Source: an uncultured Sphingomonas sp. (lineage in GTDB: Bacteria > Pseudomonadota > Alphaproteobacteria > Sphingomonadales > Sphingomonadaceae). Taken from it: DNA of 51,775 nucleotides. Below the pieces are notes generated by a model. It saw only the letters and a list, made by a program, of their open reading frames with translations. It was not told the DNA's origin and made no database searches. The DNA lies in contig CAJYSA010000070.1 in NCBI GenBank assembly GCA_913777325.1, positions 1-51,775 on the forward strand, given 5' to 3'. The translations under genes and the position numbers were made by a program. Each line of letters begins with the position of its first letter. Positions within the stretch are counted from its first letter, which is position 1. Positions 36,982 to 45,676 of the stretch are shown here, one piece after another.

Positions 36982-37494
36982 ATGACAATCGTGGCAGGGG
37001 CGCCCGGCGCGGTGACGCTGGGGGCGGGGGATCGTGCGCTCGCGCTGGGCGCGGTGCGCGCGGAATTGCGCGCGGCGACGATCGACGACGACGCGCTGGC
37101 GCTGGCGTTCGTCGAGGCGGCGCTGGGGCTGGCGGAGCAGTTCACCCGTCGCGTGCTGATCGTGCGCGAGCTGGTGGCGGAGGTGGCCGGGGCGAGCGGG
37201 TGGCAGGTGCTGCCCGCCGCGCCGGTGCGCACGATCGCGGCGGAGGGATTCGCGGTCGACATCGACGTCGATGGCCTGGGCTGGGTGAAGAGCGCCGCGC
37301 CCGCGCGGGTGACCTTCACCGCCGGGCTGGCGAGCGGCTGGGCGGCACTGCCGGGGCCGCTGCGGCAGGGGGTGGCGATGCTGGCCGCGCATCTGTTCAG
37401 CGACCGCGCGGGAAGCGCGCCGGTGCCGGCGGCGGTGAGCGCGTTGTGGCGCCCGTTCCGCAGCGTCGCGCTGGCGCAGCCGGTGCACGCATGA
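36982..37494 (+). CDS. GTA head-tail connector (g6)
   Basis: The 170-aa protein has the gp6/DUF-type head-tail adaptor layout: acidic helices (ATIDDDALALAFVEAALGLAEQFT), a WQVLPAAPVRTI strand region and PGPLRQGVAMLAAHLFSDR. It would sit below the portal. The ATG follows aaggatctac. It overlaps the next small gene by four bases. Confidence 0.85.
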   Translation: MTIVAGAPGAVTLGAGDRALALGAVRAELRAATIDDDALALAFVEAALGLAEQFTRRVLIVRELVAEVAGASGWQVLPAAPVRTIAAEGFAVDIDVDGLGWVKSAAPARVTFTAGLASGWAALPGPLRQGVAMLAAHLFSDRAGSAPVPAAVSALWRPFRSVALAQPVHA

Positions 37495-37655
37495 AGCGCG
37501 CGGTCGAGCGGCTGCGGCGGCGGGTGGTGGCGCGGCTGCGCGTCGCCTTGCCCGACGCGGCGATCGAGGAACGCGACGACGCGGTGGTGGTCGCCGCGCG
37601 CGGGCTGAAGCGGCGCTGGATCGAGGATCCCGCGCTGGCGTGGTGGCGGCAGTGA
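37491..37655 (+). CDS. Small 54-aa GTA protein (g7 position)
   Basis: An ATGA overlap with g6 and a TGATG one-base overlap with the next gene show that this short frame is translated. The product is highly basic (MKRAVERLRRRVVARLRV) and ends with a W-rich tail (ALAWWRQ). No family is known to me. It occupies the place of RcGTA g7. Confidence 0.7.
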   Translation: MKRAVERLRRRVVARLRVALPDAAIEERDDAVVVAARGLKRRWIEDPALAWWRQ

Positions 37656-38020
37656 TGCGCGCCGGCGTGCTGACGCGCCTGCGCGAGCGGGTGGCGGTGA
37701 CGCGCGTGTTCGAGGGCGCGGGCGCCAAGGGGACGGTGCCGTTCCTCGCCTTGCGCGAATGGAGCGAAAGCGACTGGGGCACGAAGGACCGCGCCGGACG
37801 CGAGCTGCGCATCGGCGTGGTGGTGCGCGACGAGGGCGAGAGCGGCGCGCGGGCGGTGGCGCTGGCGGCGACAGCGGAAGCGGCGCTGCTGTCGCTGCCC
37901 GGCGAAGCGGGGTGGCGGGTGGTGACGGTGGTGCCGGTGCGCAGCGCCCTCCTGAGCGAGGGGGCGGGGCGCTGGGCGGCGCTGGTCGACGTGCGGGTGC
38001 GGATGATGGCGGAGGATTAG
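37655..38020 (+). CDS. GTA tail completion protein (g8, DUF3168)
   Basis: The 121-aa protein has head-closure/tail-terminator features: RLRERVAVTRVFEGAGAKGTVPFLALREW, then VVRDEGESGARAVALAATAEAALL and a C-terminal VDVRVRMMAED. DUF3168 proteins cap the tail tube. The ATG at 37655 shares one base with the preceding stop. A GTG at 37640 is possible but would lengthen the overlap. Confidence 0.8.
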   Translation: MRAGVLTRLRERVAVTRVFEGAGAKGTVPFLALREWSESDWGTKDRAGRELRIGVVVRDEGESGARAVALAATAEAALLSLPGEAGWRVVTVVPVRSALLSEGAGRWAALVDVRVRMMAED

Positions 38021-38022
38021 AG

Positions 38023-38631
38023 ATGGCGGCGGAGAAGGGCAGTGCGTTCCTGCTGAAGGTCGGGGACGGGGGATCGCCGGTGACGTACCGGACGGTGGCG
38101 GGGCTGCGCACGACGCAGCTGAGCGTCAACGGCGAGGCGGTGGCGATCACCAGCAAGGATTCGGGCGGGTGGCGCGAGTTGCTGTCGGGGGCGGGCGTGC
38201 GATCGGTGAGCGTCGCGGCGGAGGGCGTCTTCACCGGATCGGCGGCGGAGGTGCGCGTGAAGGCGGGCGCGCTGGCGGGAACGCTCGACGATTATCGCCT
38301 GACGTTCGAGAGCGGCGAGACGATGACCGGGCGCTTCCTGGTGACGCGGCTGGACTATGCCGGGGATTACAACGGCGAGCGCAGCTATACGATCGCGCTG
38401 GAAAGCTCCGGCCCGGTGGTGAGCGCACGAACCCGGTGCGGGGCGAGGCCGCCGTGCGGGTGGCGGGCGAGATGCTGGTGCTGCGCCCGACCTTTGCCGC
38501 GCTGGTGGCCGCCGAGCAGGAACTGGGGCCGCTGTTCGCGCTGGTCGATCGCGCGGCGGACGGGCGGCTGGCGCTGGCCGAGCTGGTCGCGCTGTTCTGG
38601 CATTGCCGCCACGAACCGCCGGGTACGCTGA
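38023..38631 (+). CDS. GTA major tail tube protein (g9), stop codon lost
   Basis: The first roughly 135 residues match a TP901-1-type major tail protein: KGSAFLLKVGDG, TTQLSVNGEAVAITSKDSGGWRELLSGAGVRS and GRFLVTRLDYAGDYNGERSYTIALESSG. From about codon 136 (38428) the frame turns into Arg/Cys/Trp-rich text (RTRCGARPPCGWRARC), the out-of-frame reading of g10, and runs to 38631. The natural end is probably near 38425. A frameshift or missing base in the junction is likely. The function of the tail-tube part looks intact. Confidence 0.8.
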   Translation: MAAEKGSAFLLKVGDGGSPVTYRTVAGLRTTQLSVNGEAVAITSKDSGGWRELLSGAGVRSVSVAAEGVFTGSAAEVRVKAGALAGTLDDYRLTFESGETMTGRFLVTRLDYAGDYNGERSYTIALESSGPVVSARTRCGARPPCGWRARCWCCARPLPRWWPPSRNWGRCSRWSIARRTGGWRWPSWSRCSGIAATNRRVR

Positions 38632-38729
38632 CGCGCGATGCGCTGGGCGAGGCGGTGACGGCGGGCGGGCTGGCGGCGGCGACCCCGGCGCTGCGGATGC
38701 TGCTGACGCAGCTACTGGCGGGGCGATGA
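38436..38729 (+). CDS. GTA g10-like protein, start unclear
   Basis: The C-terminal 90 residues are well formed: LVLRPTFAALVAAEQELGPLFALV, LALAELVALFWHC and TPALRMLLTQLLAG, matching the GTA g10 family. There is no ATG with a good site; the GTG at 38436 is the first start after the body frame opens and the ATG at 38472 is the next. The frame extends upstream in codons that read ERTNPV, so the gene may begin earlier once the g9/g10 junction is resolved. It overlaps g10.1 by four bases. Confidence 0.75.
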   Translation: MRGEAAVRVAGEMLVLRPTFAALVAAEQELGPLFALVDRAADGRLALAELVALFWHCRHEPPGTLTRDALGEAVTAGGLAAATPALRMLLTQLLAGR

Positions 38730-38920
38730 CGCGCTTCGCCGAGGCGGCGCGGCGGCTGGCCGGGCTGGCGGGGGCGACGTTCGGGTGGCGGCCCGACGAT
38801 TTCTGGCGCGCGACGCCCGCCGAGCTGGCGGCGCTGGTCGACGCCTGCGCGCCCGAGGCGACGACCCCGCCCGATACCGCGACGATCGCGGCGATGCAGG
38901 AGGCTTTTCCGGATGGATGA
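38726..38920 (+). CDS. GTA phage tail assembly chaperone (g10.1, DUF2376)
   Basis: The 64-aa protein contains the chaperone signature FAEAARRLAGLAGATFGWRPDDFWRATPAELAALVDA. The W-x-P-D-x-F-W pattern is typical of the phage TAC family that guides tape-measure folding. It overlaps g10 (ATGA) and the tape-measure gene (8 bp). Confidence 0.85.
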   Translation: MTRFAEAARRLAGLAGATFGWRPDDFWRATPAELAALVDACAPEATTPPDTATIAAMQEAFPDG

Positions 38921-39467
38921 CGAGATCGAACGACTGGTGATCGGCGTCCGCGCCGACACCAGCGGGTTCGCGCGCGACGTGGCGGCGATGTGCGGCACGC
39001 TGGAAGGTGGGCTGGGCGGCGGTGCGCAGCGCGCCGGGCGCGCGGTGGAGACCGCGTTGGCGCGCGCGATCCGCACCGGGAAGCTGGGGTTCGACGATCT
39101 GAAGGCGGCGGCGCTGTCCGTGATGGCGGAGATCGCGGCGTCGGCGGTGAAACAGGGGATCGGGCATGTGCTGGGCGGCGGCGGGCTGGCGGGGGCGCTG
39201 ACCGGGCTGCTGGGGCTGCCGGGGCGGGCGACCGGCGGGCCGGTGTCGCCGGGGCGCGCCTATCTGGTCGGCGAGCGCGGACCGGAGGTGTTCGTGCCCA
39301 CCACCAGCGGGCAGGTGGCGGTGCCGGGCACCGGCGGGGCCGGCGCGCGCGACGTGCGGGTGGCGATCACCATCGACGCCGGCGGGGCGGGGGCGCCCGA
39401 GGCGATGGCGCGATCGAGCCGGCAGGTCGCGCGCGCGGTGCGTGCCGCGCTGACGGAGGCGTCGTGA
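38913..39467 (+). CDS. GTA tape measure protein (g11)
   Basis: The 184-aa protein has an N-terminal IGVRADTSGFARDVAAM, a helical middle, and the conserved C-terminal LPGRATGGPVSPGRAYLVGERGPEVFVPTTSGQV shared by minor tail/tape-measure proteins. It is short for a tape measure, but GTA tails are short (about 50 nm in RcGTA). It joins g10.1 by an 8-bp overlap and g12 by TGATG. Confidence 0.85.
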   Translation: MDDEIERLVIGVRADTSGFARDVAAMCGTLEGGLGGGAQRAGRAVETALARAIRTGKLGFDDLKAAALSVMAEIAASAVKQGIGHVLGGGGLAGALTGLLGLPGRATGGPVSPGRAYLVGERGPEVFVPTTSGQVAVPGTGGAGARDVRVAITIDAGGAGAPEAMARSSRQVARAVRAALTEAS

Positions 39468-41716
39468 TGGGACATTGGTTGACGACCGCGCGCGCCGAAC
39501 AGGCGGCCGGCGTGATGACCCGCTTCGATCCGCAATATTGGACGGTCGATTTCCCGCGCCCGATGGTGGCGGCGGCGACCACGATCGCGGCGGATGCGCT
39601 GCGCGTCGATGCGGTGTTCTATCGCCGCGACGATCTGGCCGGGCTGATCTGGGAAAGCGCGGACCGCCACGACCATCCGCTGCTGCGCTACGAAACGGCG
39701 CGCGATTATCGCGCGTGCCGACTCTCGTTCCGATGGCGGTCGGCGGGCGTGCTGGCGCTGGATGCGGTGAACGGCCCGGTGCTGACGATCGAGGGCCGCG
39801 ATGCGCAGGGGCGCGCGCGCGCCTGGTACGTGCGGCTGTGGAATTATGCGACCGGCACGCCCGAGGATGCGCGGATCACGATCGATTTCGACGCGGTGGA
39901 CGGCGGCTTCCTGCTGCCGGGCGAGCGCGATCCGGTGTGGGCGGGGGACGTCGACCGGATGTTCGTGTCGTTGGTGGCGCCGGGCTATGATGCGGCGGGC
40001 GGGGCGCTGCCGGCGCCGGTGGAAGGCTGGGTGGAGCTGAGCGGCGTCGCGTGCGCGGGGGCGGGCGCGACGATCGCGATCGGCGACGTGGTGCTGCCCG
40101 AGCACGACCTGCGGATCGCCAGCGGATATGACGACAGCTATCACCTGACGCCCGCGCGATTGCTGCGCAACGCCCTGCACTTGGGCTATCGCGGAGCGAT
40201 CGTCCATTACGTGGGCATGAGCCATTATTTCCGCCTGAACGGCGGAGAGGTGGCGGGGGCGCTGAACGTCGCGTGCGCGGCGTGGCATCGCGATTTCGCG
40301 TGGCGGGCGCGGGCGCTGGGTTACGACCTGATCTGGTCCTTGTCCTACGAATTGTTCGACGCGCATTGCCCGGCGGCGTGGAAGCAGCGCGCGGCGGATG
40401 GCGCGCCCGCGCTCACCGGATGGGTGCCGCCCTCGACACTGCTGTCGCCCAGCAACGCGGCGGCGATGGCGTATCTGCAGGCGATCGCGTGCGCGTTCGT
40501 CGCGATCGGCGTGGCGGCGGGGCTGGCGCCGCATTTCCAGATCGGCGAGCCGTGGTGGTGGGTCACCCCCGACGATGCGCGACCGTGCATCTACGACGAC
40601 AGCGCCCGCGCGGCGTTCGCGCCGGTGGCGGTGCCGAGCATGCGCGGGACGCTGGACGCCGCGCAGCTTGCGACGCTGGACCGGGCGGGCGCGGCGCTGG
40701 CGGCATCGACCGCGGCGCTGACGGCGGCGGTTCGCGCGCAGGCACCGGGATGCACGACCTATCTGCTCGCCTATCTGCCGACCGTGCTGGACGCGGCCGC
40801 GCCGGAGGCCAAGCGGATGAACATGCCGATCGGCTGGGCGGCGCCGGCCTTCGACGTGCTCCAGCTGGAGGATTACGACTGGGTGACCGGGGGCGACACC
40901 GCGTCGAGCGCGCGCGGCGCGGCGGCGGCGGGCGCGCGGCTCGGTTACCCGGCGGCGGCGCAGGATTATCTGGCGGGCTTCGTGCTGCGCGCGGACGACC
41001 GCGCGCAATGGTCCGCGATCCTGGCGGCGGCGCGGGCGGCGCAGGCGCGCGGGGTGGCGCACGTGTATCTGTGGGCGCTGCCGCAGGCGCAGCGCGACGG
41101 GCTGGTCTATTGGCAGGAGGAGGGCGCGGTGGAGGCGTTCGACGACGTGATGTTCCCGCTGGCGCTGGGGCGCGAGGCGGAGGTGACCCCTACCTTCTCG
41201 ACCGGGGTGACGACCAGCGCGGGCGGACGCGAGACGCGCAGCGCGGCGTGGGCGGAGGCGCGCACCCGCTATGACGTGGGGCCGGGGGTGCGCAGCGAGG
41301 CGGATGTCGCGACGCTGCTGGCGTTCTTCCGCGCGCGGATGGGATCGGCGCGCGCGTTCCGGCTGCGCGATCCGTTCGACTGGCGCGGCACCGACGAGGC
41401 GATCGGGACGGGCGACGGCGCGACGCGTGCCTTCGCGCTGGTGCGCCGTTACGGCGCGGCGACGCGGCGGATCACCCGCCCGGTGGCGGGCAGCGTGCGC
41501 GTGACGGTGGGCGGCGTGGCGACGCAGGCGTTCACGCTGGCGCCGGGCGGCATGGTGGTGCTGGACGCGCCACCCGCGACGGGCGTGGCGGTGACGGCGT
41601 CCTTCGCGTTCGACGTCGCGGTGCGCTTCGCCGAGGACCGGCTGAGCGTGACTCGCGCGACGCATCTGGCGGGGGTCGCGCCGTCGGTGCCGCTGATCGA
41701 GGTGCGCGAGGCATGA
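39467..41716 (+). CDS. GTA g12 (DUF2460) protein with large N-terminal TIM-barrel-like region
   Basis: The 749-aa protein has a DUF2460 distal-tail domain at its C-terminus (about 565-749), recognisable from TTSAGGRETRSAAW and FFRARMGSARAFRLRDPFDW. RcGTA g12 is essentially this domain alone. Here residues 1-560 are extra: beta-rich part about 1-200, then strands that look like a TIM barrel, with FQIGEPWWW (Glu361) and DVLQLEDYDW (Glu468) at positions expected for a glycosidase acid/base and nucleophile. It may sit at the tail tip and act on envelope polysaccharide. The catalytic reading is inference. Confidence 0.8.
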   Translation: MGHWLTTARAEQAAGVMTRFDPQYWTVDFPRPMVAAATTIAADALRVDAVFYRRDDLAGLIWESADRHDHPLLRYETARDYRACRLSFRWRSAGVLALDAVNGPVLTIEGRDAQGRARAWYVRLWNYATGTPEDARITIDFDAVDGGFLLPGERDPVWAGDVDRMFVSLVAPGYDAAGGALPAPVEGWVELSGVACAGAGATIAIGDVVLPEHDLRIASGYDDSYHLTPARLLRNALHLGYRGAIVHYVGMSHYFRLNGGEVAGALNVACAAWHRDFAWRARALGYDLIWSLSYELFDAHCPAAWKQRAADGAPALTGWVPPSTLLSPSNAAAMAYLQAIACAFVAIGVAAGLAPHFQIGEPWWWVTPDDARPCIYDDSARAAFAPVAVPSMRGTLDAAQLATLDRAGAALAASTAALTAAVRAQAPGCTTYLLAYLPTVLDAAAPEAKRMNMPIGWAAPAFDVLQLEDYDWVTGGDTASSARGAAAAGARLGYPAAAQDYLAGFVLRADDRAQWSAILAAARAAQARGVAHVYLWALPQAQRDGLVYWQEEGAVEAFDDVMFPLALGREAEVTPTFSTGVTTSAGGRETRSAAWAEARTRYDVGPGVRSEADVATLLAFFRARMGSARAFRLRDPFDWRGTDEAIGTGDGATRAFALVRRYGAATRRITRPVAGSVRVTVGGVATQAFTLAPGGMVVLDAPPATGVAVTASFAFDVAVRFAEDRLSVTRATHLAGVAPSVPLIEVREA

Positions 41717-42516
41717 GCGACCGGCTGGTGACGCAGGCGCTGTGCTGGCGCGTCGAGCGGCGCGACGGGGTGATCATCGCGTTGACCGATCATGATCGCG
41801 ATCTGATGGTGGCGGGCGAACGCTATCGCGCGGCGCCGGGCATGACGCCCTCCGCGATCGTGCGCGGCGACGGGCTGGACGCCGACACGATGGAGGTGAG
41901 TGGCGCGCTGGACGGCGGGGCGTTCGCCCGCGACGACCTGATCGCTGGCCGCTGGGACGGCGCGCGGGTGGTGATCGTGGCGGTCGACTGGAGCGATCCG
42001 GCGCGCGCGCCGGTGCCGCTGGGCGAGGGGCGGATCGGCGAGGTCGAACTGGGGGAGCATGGCTTCACCGCCGAGCTGCGTGGCGCGCAGGCGCGGCTGG
42101 AGCGCCCGGTGACCGAGGCGACCTCGCCGGCGTGCCGTGCGACGCTGGGCGATGCGCGGTGCCGCGTGGCGATGGCGCCGCGCCGGCGCTTCGCGCGCAT
42201 CGTGGCGGCGGCGGGCGAGCGGCTGACGCTCGATACCGCCGAGCCGGTCGCGGGCGGGTATGCCGATGGCGTGCTGCGCTGGTTCGGCGGCGCCAACACC
42301 GGGCTGGCCGGCGCGATCGAGCAGTCGGCGGGTGCGACGGTGACGCTGCGCGCCGCGCCGGCGTTCGCGGTGGTGGCGGGCACGCTGGTCGAGCTGACCG
42401 AGGGGTGCGACAAGCGGCTGGCGACGTGTGCGGCGCGTTTCGGCAACGTCGCCAACTTCCGCGGCGAGCCGCATCTGCCGGGGATCGACCTGCTGACGCG
42501 ATATCCGGGCGCATGA
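41713..42516 (+). CDS. GTA baseplate hub protein (g13, DUF2163)
   Basis: The 267-aa protein belongs to the DUF2163/BR0599 family. Its C-terminal half has four cysteines in the pattern SPACRATLGDARC and EGCDKRLATC (Cys141, 150, 232, 239). This arrangement fits the iron-sulfur cluster described for GTA and siphophage hub proteins. It overlaps g12 and g14 by four bases each. It would form the trimeric hub below the tail tube. Confidence 0.87.
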   Translation: MSDRLVTQALCWRVERRDGVIIALTDHDRDLMVAGERYRAAPGMTPSAIVRGDGLDADTMEVSGALDGGAFARDDLIAGRWDGARVVIVAVDWSDPARAPVPLGEGRIGEVELGEHGFTAELRGAQARLERPVTEATSPACRATLGDARCRVAMAPRRRFARIVAAAGERLTLDTAEPVAGGYADGVLRWFGGANTGLAGAIEQSAGATVTLRAAPAFAVVAGTLVELTEGCDKRLATCAARFGNVANFRGEPHLPGIDLLTRYPGA

Positions 42517-42908
42517 GCGCGGGCGAGCGGGTGCTCGCCGCCGCACGGCAATTGGTGGGCGTGCGCTTCCGGGCGCAGGGGCGCGATCCGGCCTGGGGGC
42601 TGGACTGCGTCGGACTGGTCGCGGTCGCGCTGGCACGCGCGGGTGCGCGGGTGACGGTGCCGCACGATTGTGCGCAGGCGTGCGGGCGGTGCGCGTTCGA
42701 CCCGCCCGACGACTGGCGACCGTGCGCGGGCGACCGGCCGGGCGACGTGCTGCTGTGCCGGGTCTCGGCGGCGCAACTGCATCTGGCGGTGCGAAGTGCG
42801 GATGGGATCGTCCACGCCGATGCACAGGCGCGGCGGGTGGTGGCACGCCCGGGCGCCGTGCCGTGGCCGATCGAGCAGGCGTGGCGCTGGACGCCGCAGG
42901 GAGACTGA
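42513..42908 (+). CDS. GTA NlpC/P60-type cell-wall peptidase (g14)
   Basis: The 131-aa product has the NlpC/P60 layout: LDCVGLVAVAL with catalytic Cys32, RPGDVLLC, and LHLAVRSADGIVHA with His90. It would cut murein stem peptides during DNA delivery. It also has several further cysteines (53, 57, 60, 71, 82), more than usual. It starts in an ATGA overlap with g13 and is followed one base later by g15. Confidence 0.9.
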   Translation: MSAGERVLAAARQLVGVRFRAQGRDPAWGLDCVGLVAVALARAGARVTVPHDCAQACGRCAFDPPDDWRPCAGDRPGDVLLCRVSAAQLHLAVRSADGIVHADAQARRVVARPGAVPWPIEQAWRWTPQGD

Positions 42909-42909
42909 C

Positions 42910-45048
42910 ATGGCGACATTGGTGCTGACGACGGTCGGCGGCGCGATCGGCGGCCCGGTGGGCGCGGCGATCGGCGGCGTGCTGGGGCAGGCGGTGGACC
43001 GGCGCGTGCTGGGGCCGCGCGCGCGGCAGGGACCGCGGCTGAGCGACCTGAAGGTGCAGACCTCCTCCTACGGCACGCAGATTCCGAAGGTGTTCGGCAC
43101 GATGCGCGTCGCCGGCTGCGTGATCTGGTCGACCGAACTGATCGAGACCCGCGCCACCACCCGTGGCGGCAAGGGACGCCCGGGCACGACCGGCTTCAGC
43201 TATGCCGTGTCGTTCGCGGTCGCGTTGTCGGCGCGGCGCATCGCGGGAATCGGGCGGATCTGGGCCGAGGGCAAGCTGTTGCGCGGCGCGGGCGGCGACT
43301 GGAAGGTGCCGACCGGGTTCCGCTGGTATGCCGGAAGCGAGGAGCAGGAGGCCGATCCGCTGATCGCGTCGTTGCAACCCGATGCGCCGGCCTATCGCGG
43401 CATGGCGTATGCGGTGTTCGAGAATTTGCCGCTGGGCGATTTCGGCAACCGCATCCCCTCGCTCAGCTTCGAGGTGATCGGTGACGCGGCGGCGCCGACG
43501 ATCGGCGCGGTGGCGACGGAACTCGGCGCGGGCGCGGTGACGGGCAGCGGGCCGGCGGAGCGGCTGGCGGGGTATGCCGCCAGCGGCGACAGCACGGCGG
43601 CGGCGCTGGAGACGCTGGCGACGATCGCCGGCGGCTGGTGGTCGCCGACGGGTGGCGCGGTGCGGCTGGTCGCGGCGGCCAGCGATCCGCCGCGCACGAT
43701 CGACGCCGATGCGCGGATGACGGAGCGTCGCCAGCCGATCGAGACGGTGCCGCGCCGCGTCACCGTGTCCTGCTACGATCCGGCGCGCGACCATCAGATC
43801 GGGGTGCAGCAGGCGCAGCGGCCCGGCGAGGGCGGCTGGCGCGACATGGCGCACGACCTGCCGGTGGCGATGGAAGCGACGGGCGCGCGCGGGCTGGCGC
43901 AGACGCTGCTGAAGCGCGCGGAGCGGAACCGCGTGACCCGCCAGGTGACGCTCGACGCGACCGCGATCGACATCGGCCCGGGCGATGCCGTGCGGCTGGG
44001 CGATGGCGGCGGCGCCTGGCGCGTGACGCGCGCCGAGGTGACCGGGCGCGGCGTGACGCTGGATCTGGCTGCGCCGAACGTGGCGACCTCGGCCCTGCCA
44101 GCCGATCCAGGTGGCGTGGTGGCGGCGCCGGACCGCCCCGTCGCGCGCACCATCCTGGTCGCCGCCGAGTTGCCCCCGCTGGACGACGGGCGCGGCGAGA
44201 TGCTGCGGATCGCGGTGCTGGCGGGGGGCGACGCGCCGGGGTGGCGCGGCGCGGCGCTGATCGTCAGCGGTGATGCCGGGCTGAGCTGGGAGGGGGCGGG
44301 GAGCACGGCGGCACCGGCGATCGTCGGGCGGTCCTCGGCACGGCTGGACGCCGGATCGACATTGCTCGCCGATCGCGCGGCGGCGATCGAGGTGGTGCTG
44401 GCGCATGACGACATGACGCTGGCGTCGGTGACCGCCGAGGCGCTGGATCGCGGTGCCAACCTGGCGATGCTGGGCGAGGAACTGCTGCAGTTTCAGCTGG
44501 CGACGCAGATCGCGCCGCGACGCTGGCGACTGGCGATATTGCTGCGCGGCCGGCGGGGGACGGAGGCGGCGGCGCATGATCCCGGTACGCCGTTCGCGCT
44601 GATCGAGGACGGATGCGTCGCGATGCTGACGATGCCGCGCGCACAGGCCGGGGAGACGATCCGCATCCTGGCGACCGGGCATGGCGATGCGCAGCCGGCC
44701 GCAGCGGACGTGGTGCTGAGCGGCGCCTCGATCGCACCGCCCGCGCCGGTGCGGGTCCGCGCGGTCCGCCATGCCGATGGCGGCGGCACGGTGACATGGG
44801 TGCGCCGCAGCCGGCTGGGCTGGCGCTGGCGCGACGGGATCGACGTGCCGCTCGGCGAGGAGCGCGAAGCCTATGCGGTGACGATCGGCGGCGATGCCGG
44901 GGCGCCGACGCTGACGAGCGAGACGACGCAAGTGCCGGTGCCCGCATCGCTGCTGCCGCGCGGCGCGGTGCCGGTCACGGTGCGGCAACTGGGCACGCTG
45001 GCGCGATCCGCGGCGGCGATCGGACAGTTGGAAGGAGACGGGCGATGA
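42910..45048 (+). CDS. GTA megatron/tail fibre-hub protein (g15), short form
   Basis: The 712-aa protein starts with a Gly-rich hydrophobic segment (LTTVGGAIGGPVGAAIGGVLGQ), then SSYGTQIPKVFGTMRVAGCVIW and a phage-tail_3-type central region (RRVTVSCYDPARDHQIGVQQ). RcGTA g15 is about 1,300 aa with a TIM-barrel glycosidase part; that part is not visible here. A fibre-like C-terminal third ends PVTVRQLGTLARSAAAIG. The ATG follows gggaga. It overlaps the DUF2793 gene by four bases. Confidence 0.87.
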   Translation: MATLVLTTVGGAIGGPVGAAIGGVLGQAVDRRVLGPRARQGPRLSDLKVQTSSYGTQIPKVFGTMRVAGCVIWSTELIETRATTRGGKGRPGTTGFSYAVSFAVALSARRIAGIGRIWAEGKLLRGAGGDWKVPTGFRWYAGSEEQEADPLIASLQPDAPAYRGMAYAVFENLPLGDFGNRIPSLSFEVIGDAAAPTIGAVATELGAGAVTGSGPAERLAGYAASGDSTAAALETLATIAGGWWSPTGGAVRLVAAASDPPRTIDADARMTERRQPIETVPRRVTVSCYDPARDHQIGVQQAQRPGEGGWRDMAHDLPVAMEATGARGLAQTLLKRAERNRVTRQVTLDATAIDIGPGDAVRLGDGGGAWRVTRAEVTGRGVTLDLAAPNVATSALPADPGGVVAAPDRPVARTILVAAELPPLDDGRGEMLRIAVLAGGDAPGWRGAALIVSGDAGLSWEGAGSTAAPAIVGRSSARLDAGSTLLADRAAAIEVVLAHDDMTLASVTAEALDRGANLAMLGEELLQFQLATQIAPRRWRLAILLRGRRGTEAAAHDPGTPFALIEDGCVAMLTMPRAQAGETIRILATGHGDAQPAAADVVLSGASIAPPAPVRVRAVRHADGGGTVTWVRRSRLGWRWRDGIDVPLGEEREAYAVTIGGDAGAPTLTSETTQVPVPASLLPRGAVPVTVRQLGTLARSAAAIGQLEGDGR

Positions 45049-45548
45049 GCCAAGAGGATAGCGCGCGACTGTCGCTGCCGCTGCTGGCGGCGGGGCAGGC
45101 GCAGAAGGAATGGTGGCACAACGAGGCGCTGACGCTGCTGGACATTGCGGTGCAGGCCGCCGTGGAGGACATCGACCGCGACGCGCCGCCAAGTGCCCCG
45201 GCACCCGGACAATGCTGGATCGTCGGCAGCGCGCCGACCGGTGCGTGGGCGGGCCATGCCGGTGCGATCGCGGGCTGGACGGCGGGCGGCTGGCGCTTCG
45301 TCGCGCCGCGCGCGGGATGGCGGGCGCATCACCGGGCGAGCGGGAAGGATGCCGTGTACGACGGGACGGCCTGGGAACTGGGCGTGGTGCGCGCGGCACG
45401 CGTGCTGGTGGAGGGCACGCAGGTGCTCGGCGCACGCGGCTCCGCGATCACCGTGCCAAGCGGCGGGACGACGATCGATGTCGAATGTCGGGCGGTGTTG
45501 GAAACTATCTTGATTGCGATGCGAAAGCATGGGCTTATCGCGTCATAA
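45045..45548 (+). CDS. DUF2793 protein, last gene of the GTA cluster
   Basis: The 167-aa protein has the DUF2793 hallmarks LPLLAAGQAQKEWWHNEAL and PGQCWIVGSAPTGAW ... AGWTAGGWRFVAP. It is found at the end of sphingomonad GTA and phage tail modules and may be a tail-tip or receptor-binding accessory. The start overlaps g15 by four bases (ATGA). The base composition shifts sharply just after the gene. Confidence 0.85.
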   Translation: MSQEDSARLSLPLLAAGQAQKEWWHNEALTLLDIAVQAAVEDIDRDAPPSAPAPGQCWIVGSAPTGAWAGHAGAIAGWTAGGWRFVAPRAGWRAHHRASGKDAVYDGTAWELGVVRAARVLVEGTQVLGARGSAITVPSGGTTIDVECRAVLETILIAMRKHGLIAS

Positions 45549-45676
45549 GCGGCGCGCGCCGAGGAATTCGGGTGTGGCAATTGCGCCACACTGGCCGGTA
45601 TTTGTCAGCTTGTCCGGAAACCAACCTTCCGATAGTGAGTTTGCGCTGTCCGTAGTGACACCATGGAAAGGGGATT

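Noticed and set aside
37759-38631. Tail-tube protein beginning upstream at 37759
   Set aside because: The part before 38023 is the out-of-frame reading of g8. The ATG at 38023 begins the recognisable tail-tube sequence.
38023-38729. Programmed -1 frameshift producing a g9-g10 fusion
   Set aside because: Phage frameshifts of this kind join two tail chaperones, not the tail tube to the next gene, and no slippery heptamer is visible at the junction. A lesion or sequence error is simpler.
41449-45435. Minus-strand open frame of 1,328 codons across g12-g15
   Set aside because: It is the antisense shadow of four GTA genes. Its composition is Arg/His/Ala/Pro-rich and lacks domain structure.
31876-45548. 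Ordinary temperate prophage
   Set aside because: No integrase, repressor, replication, lysis or attachment-site repeat is seen. The gene order and the small tape measure fit a GTA cluster of sphingomonad type instead.
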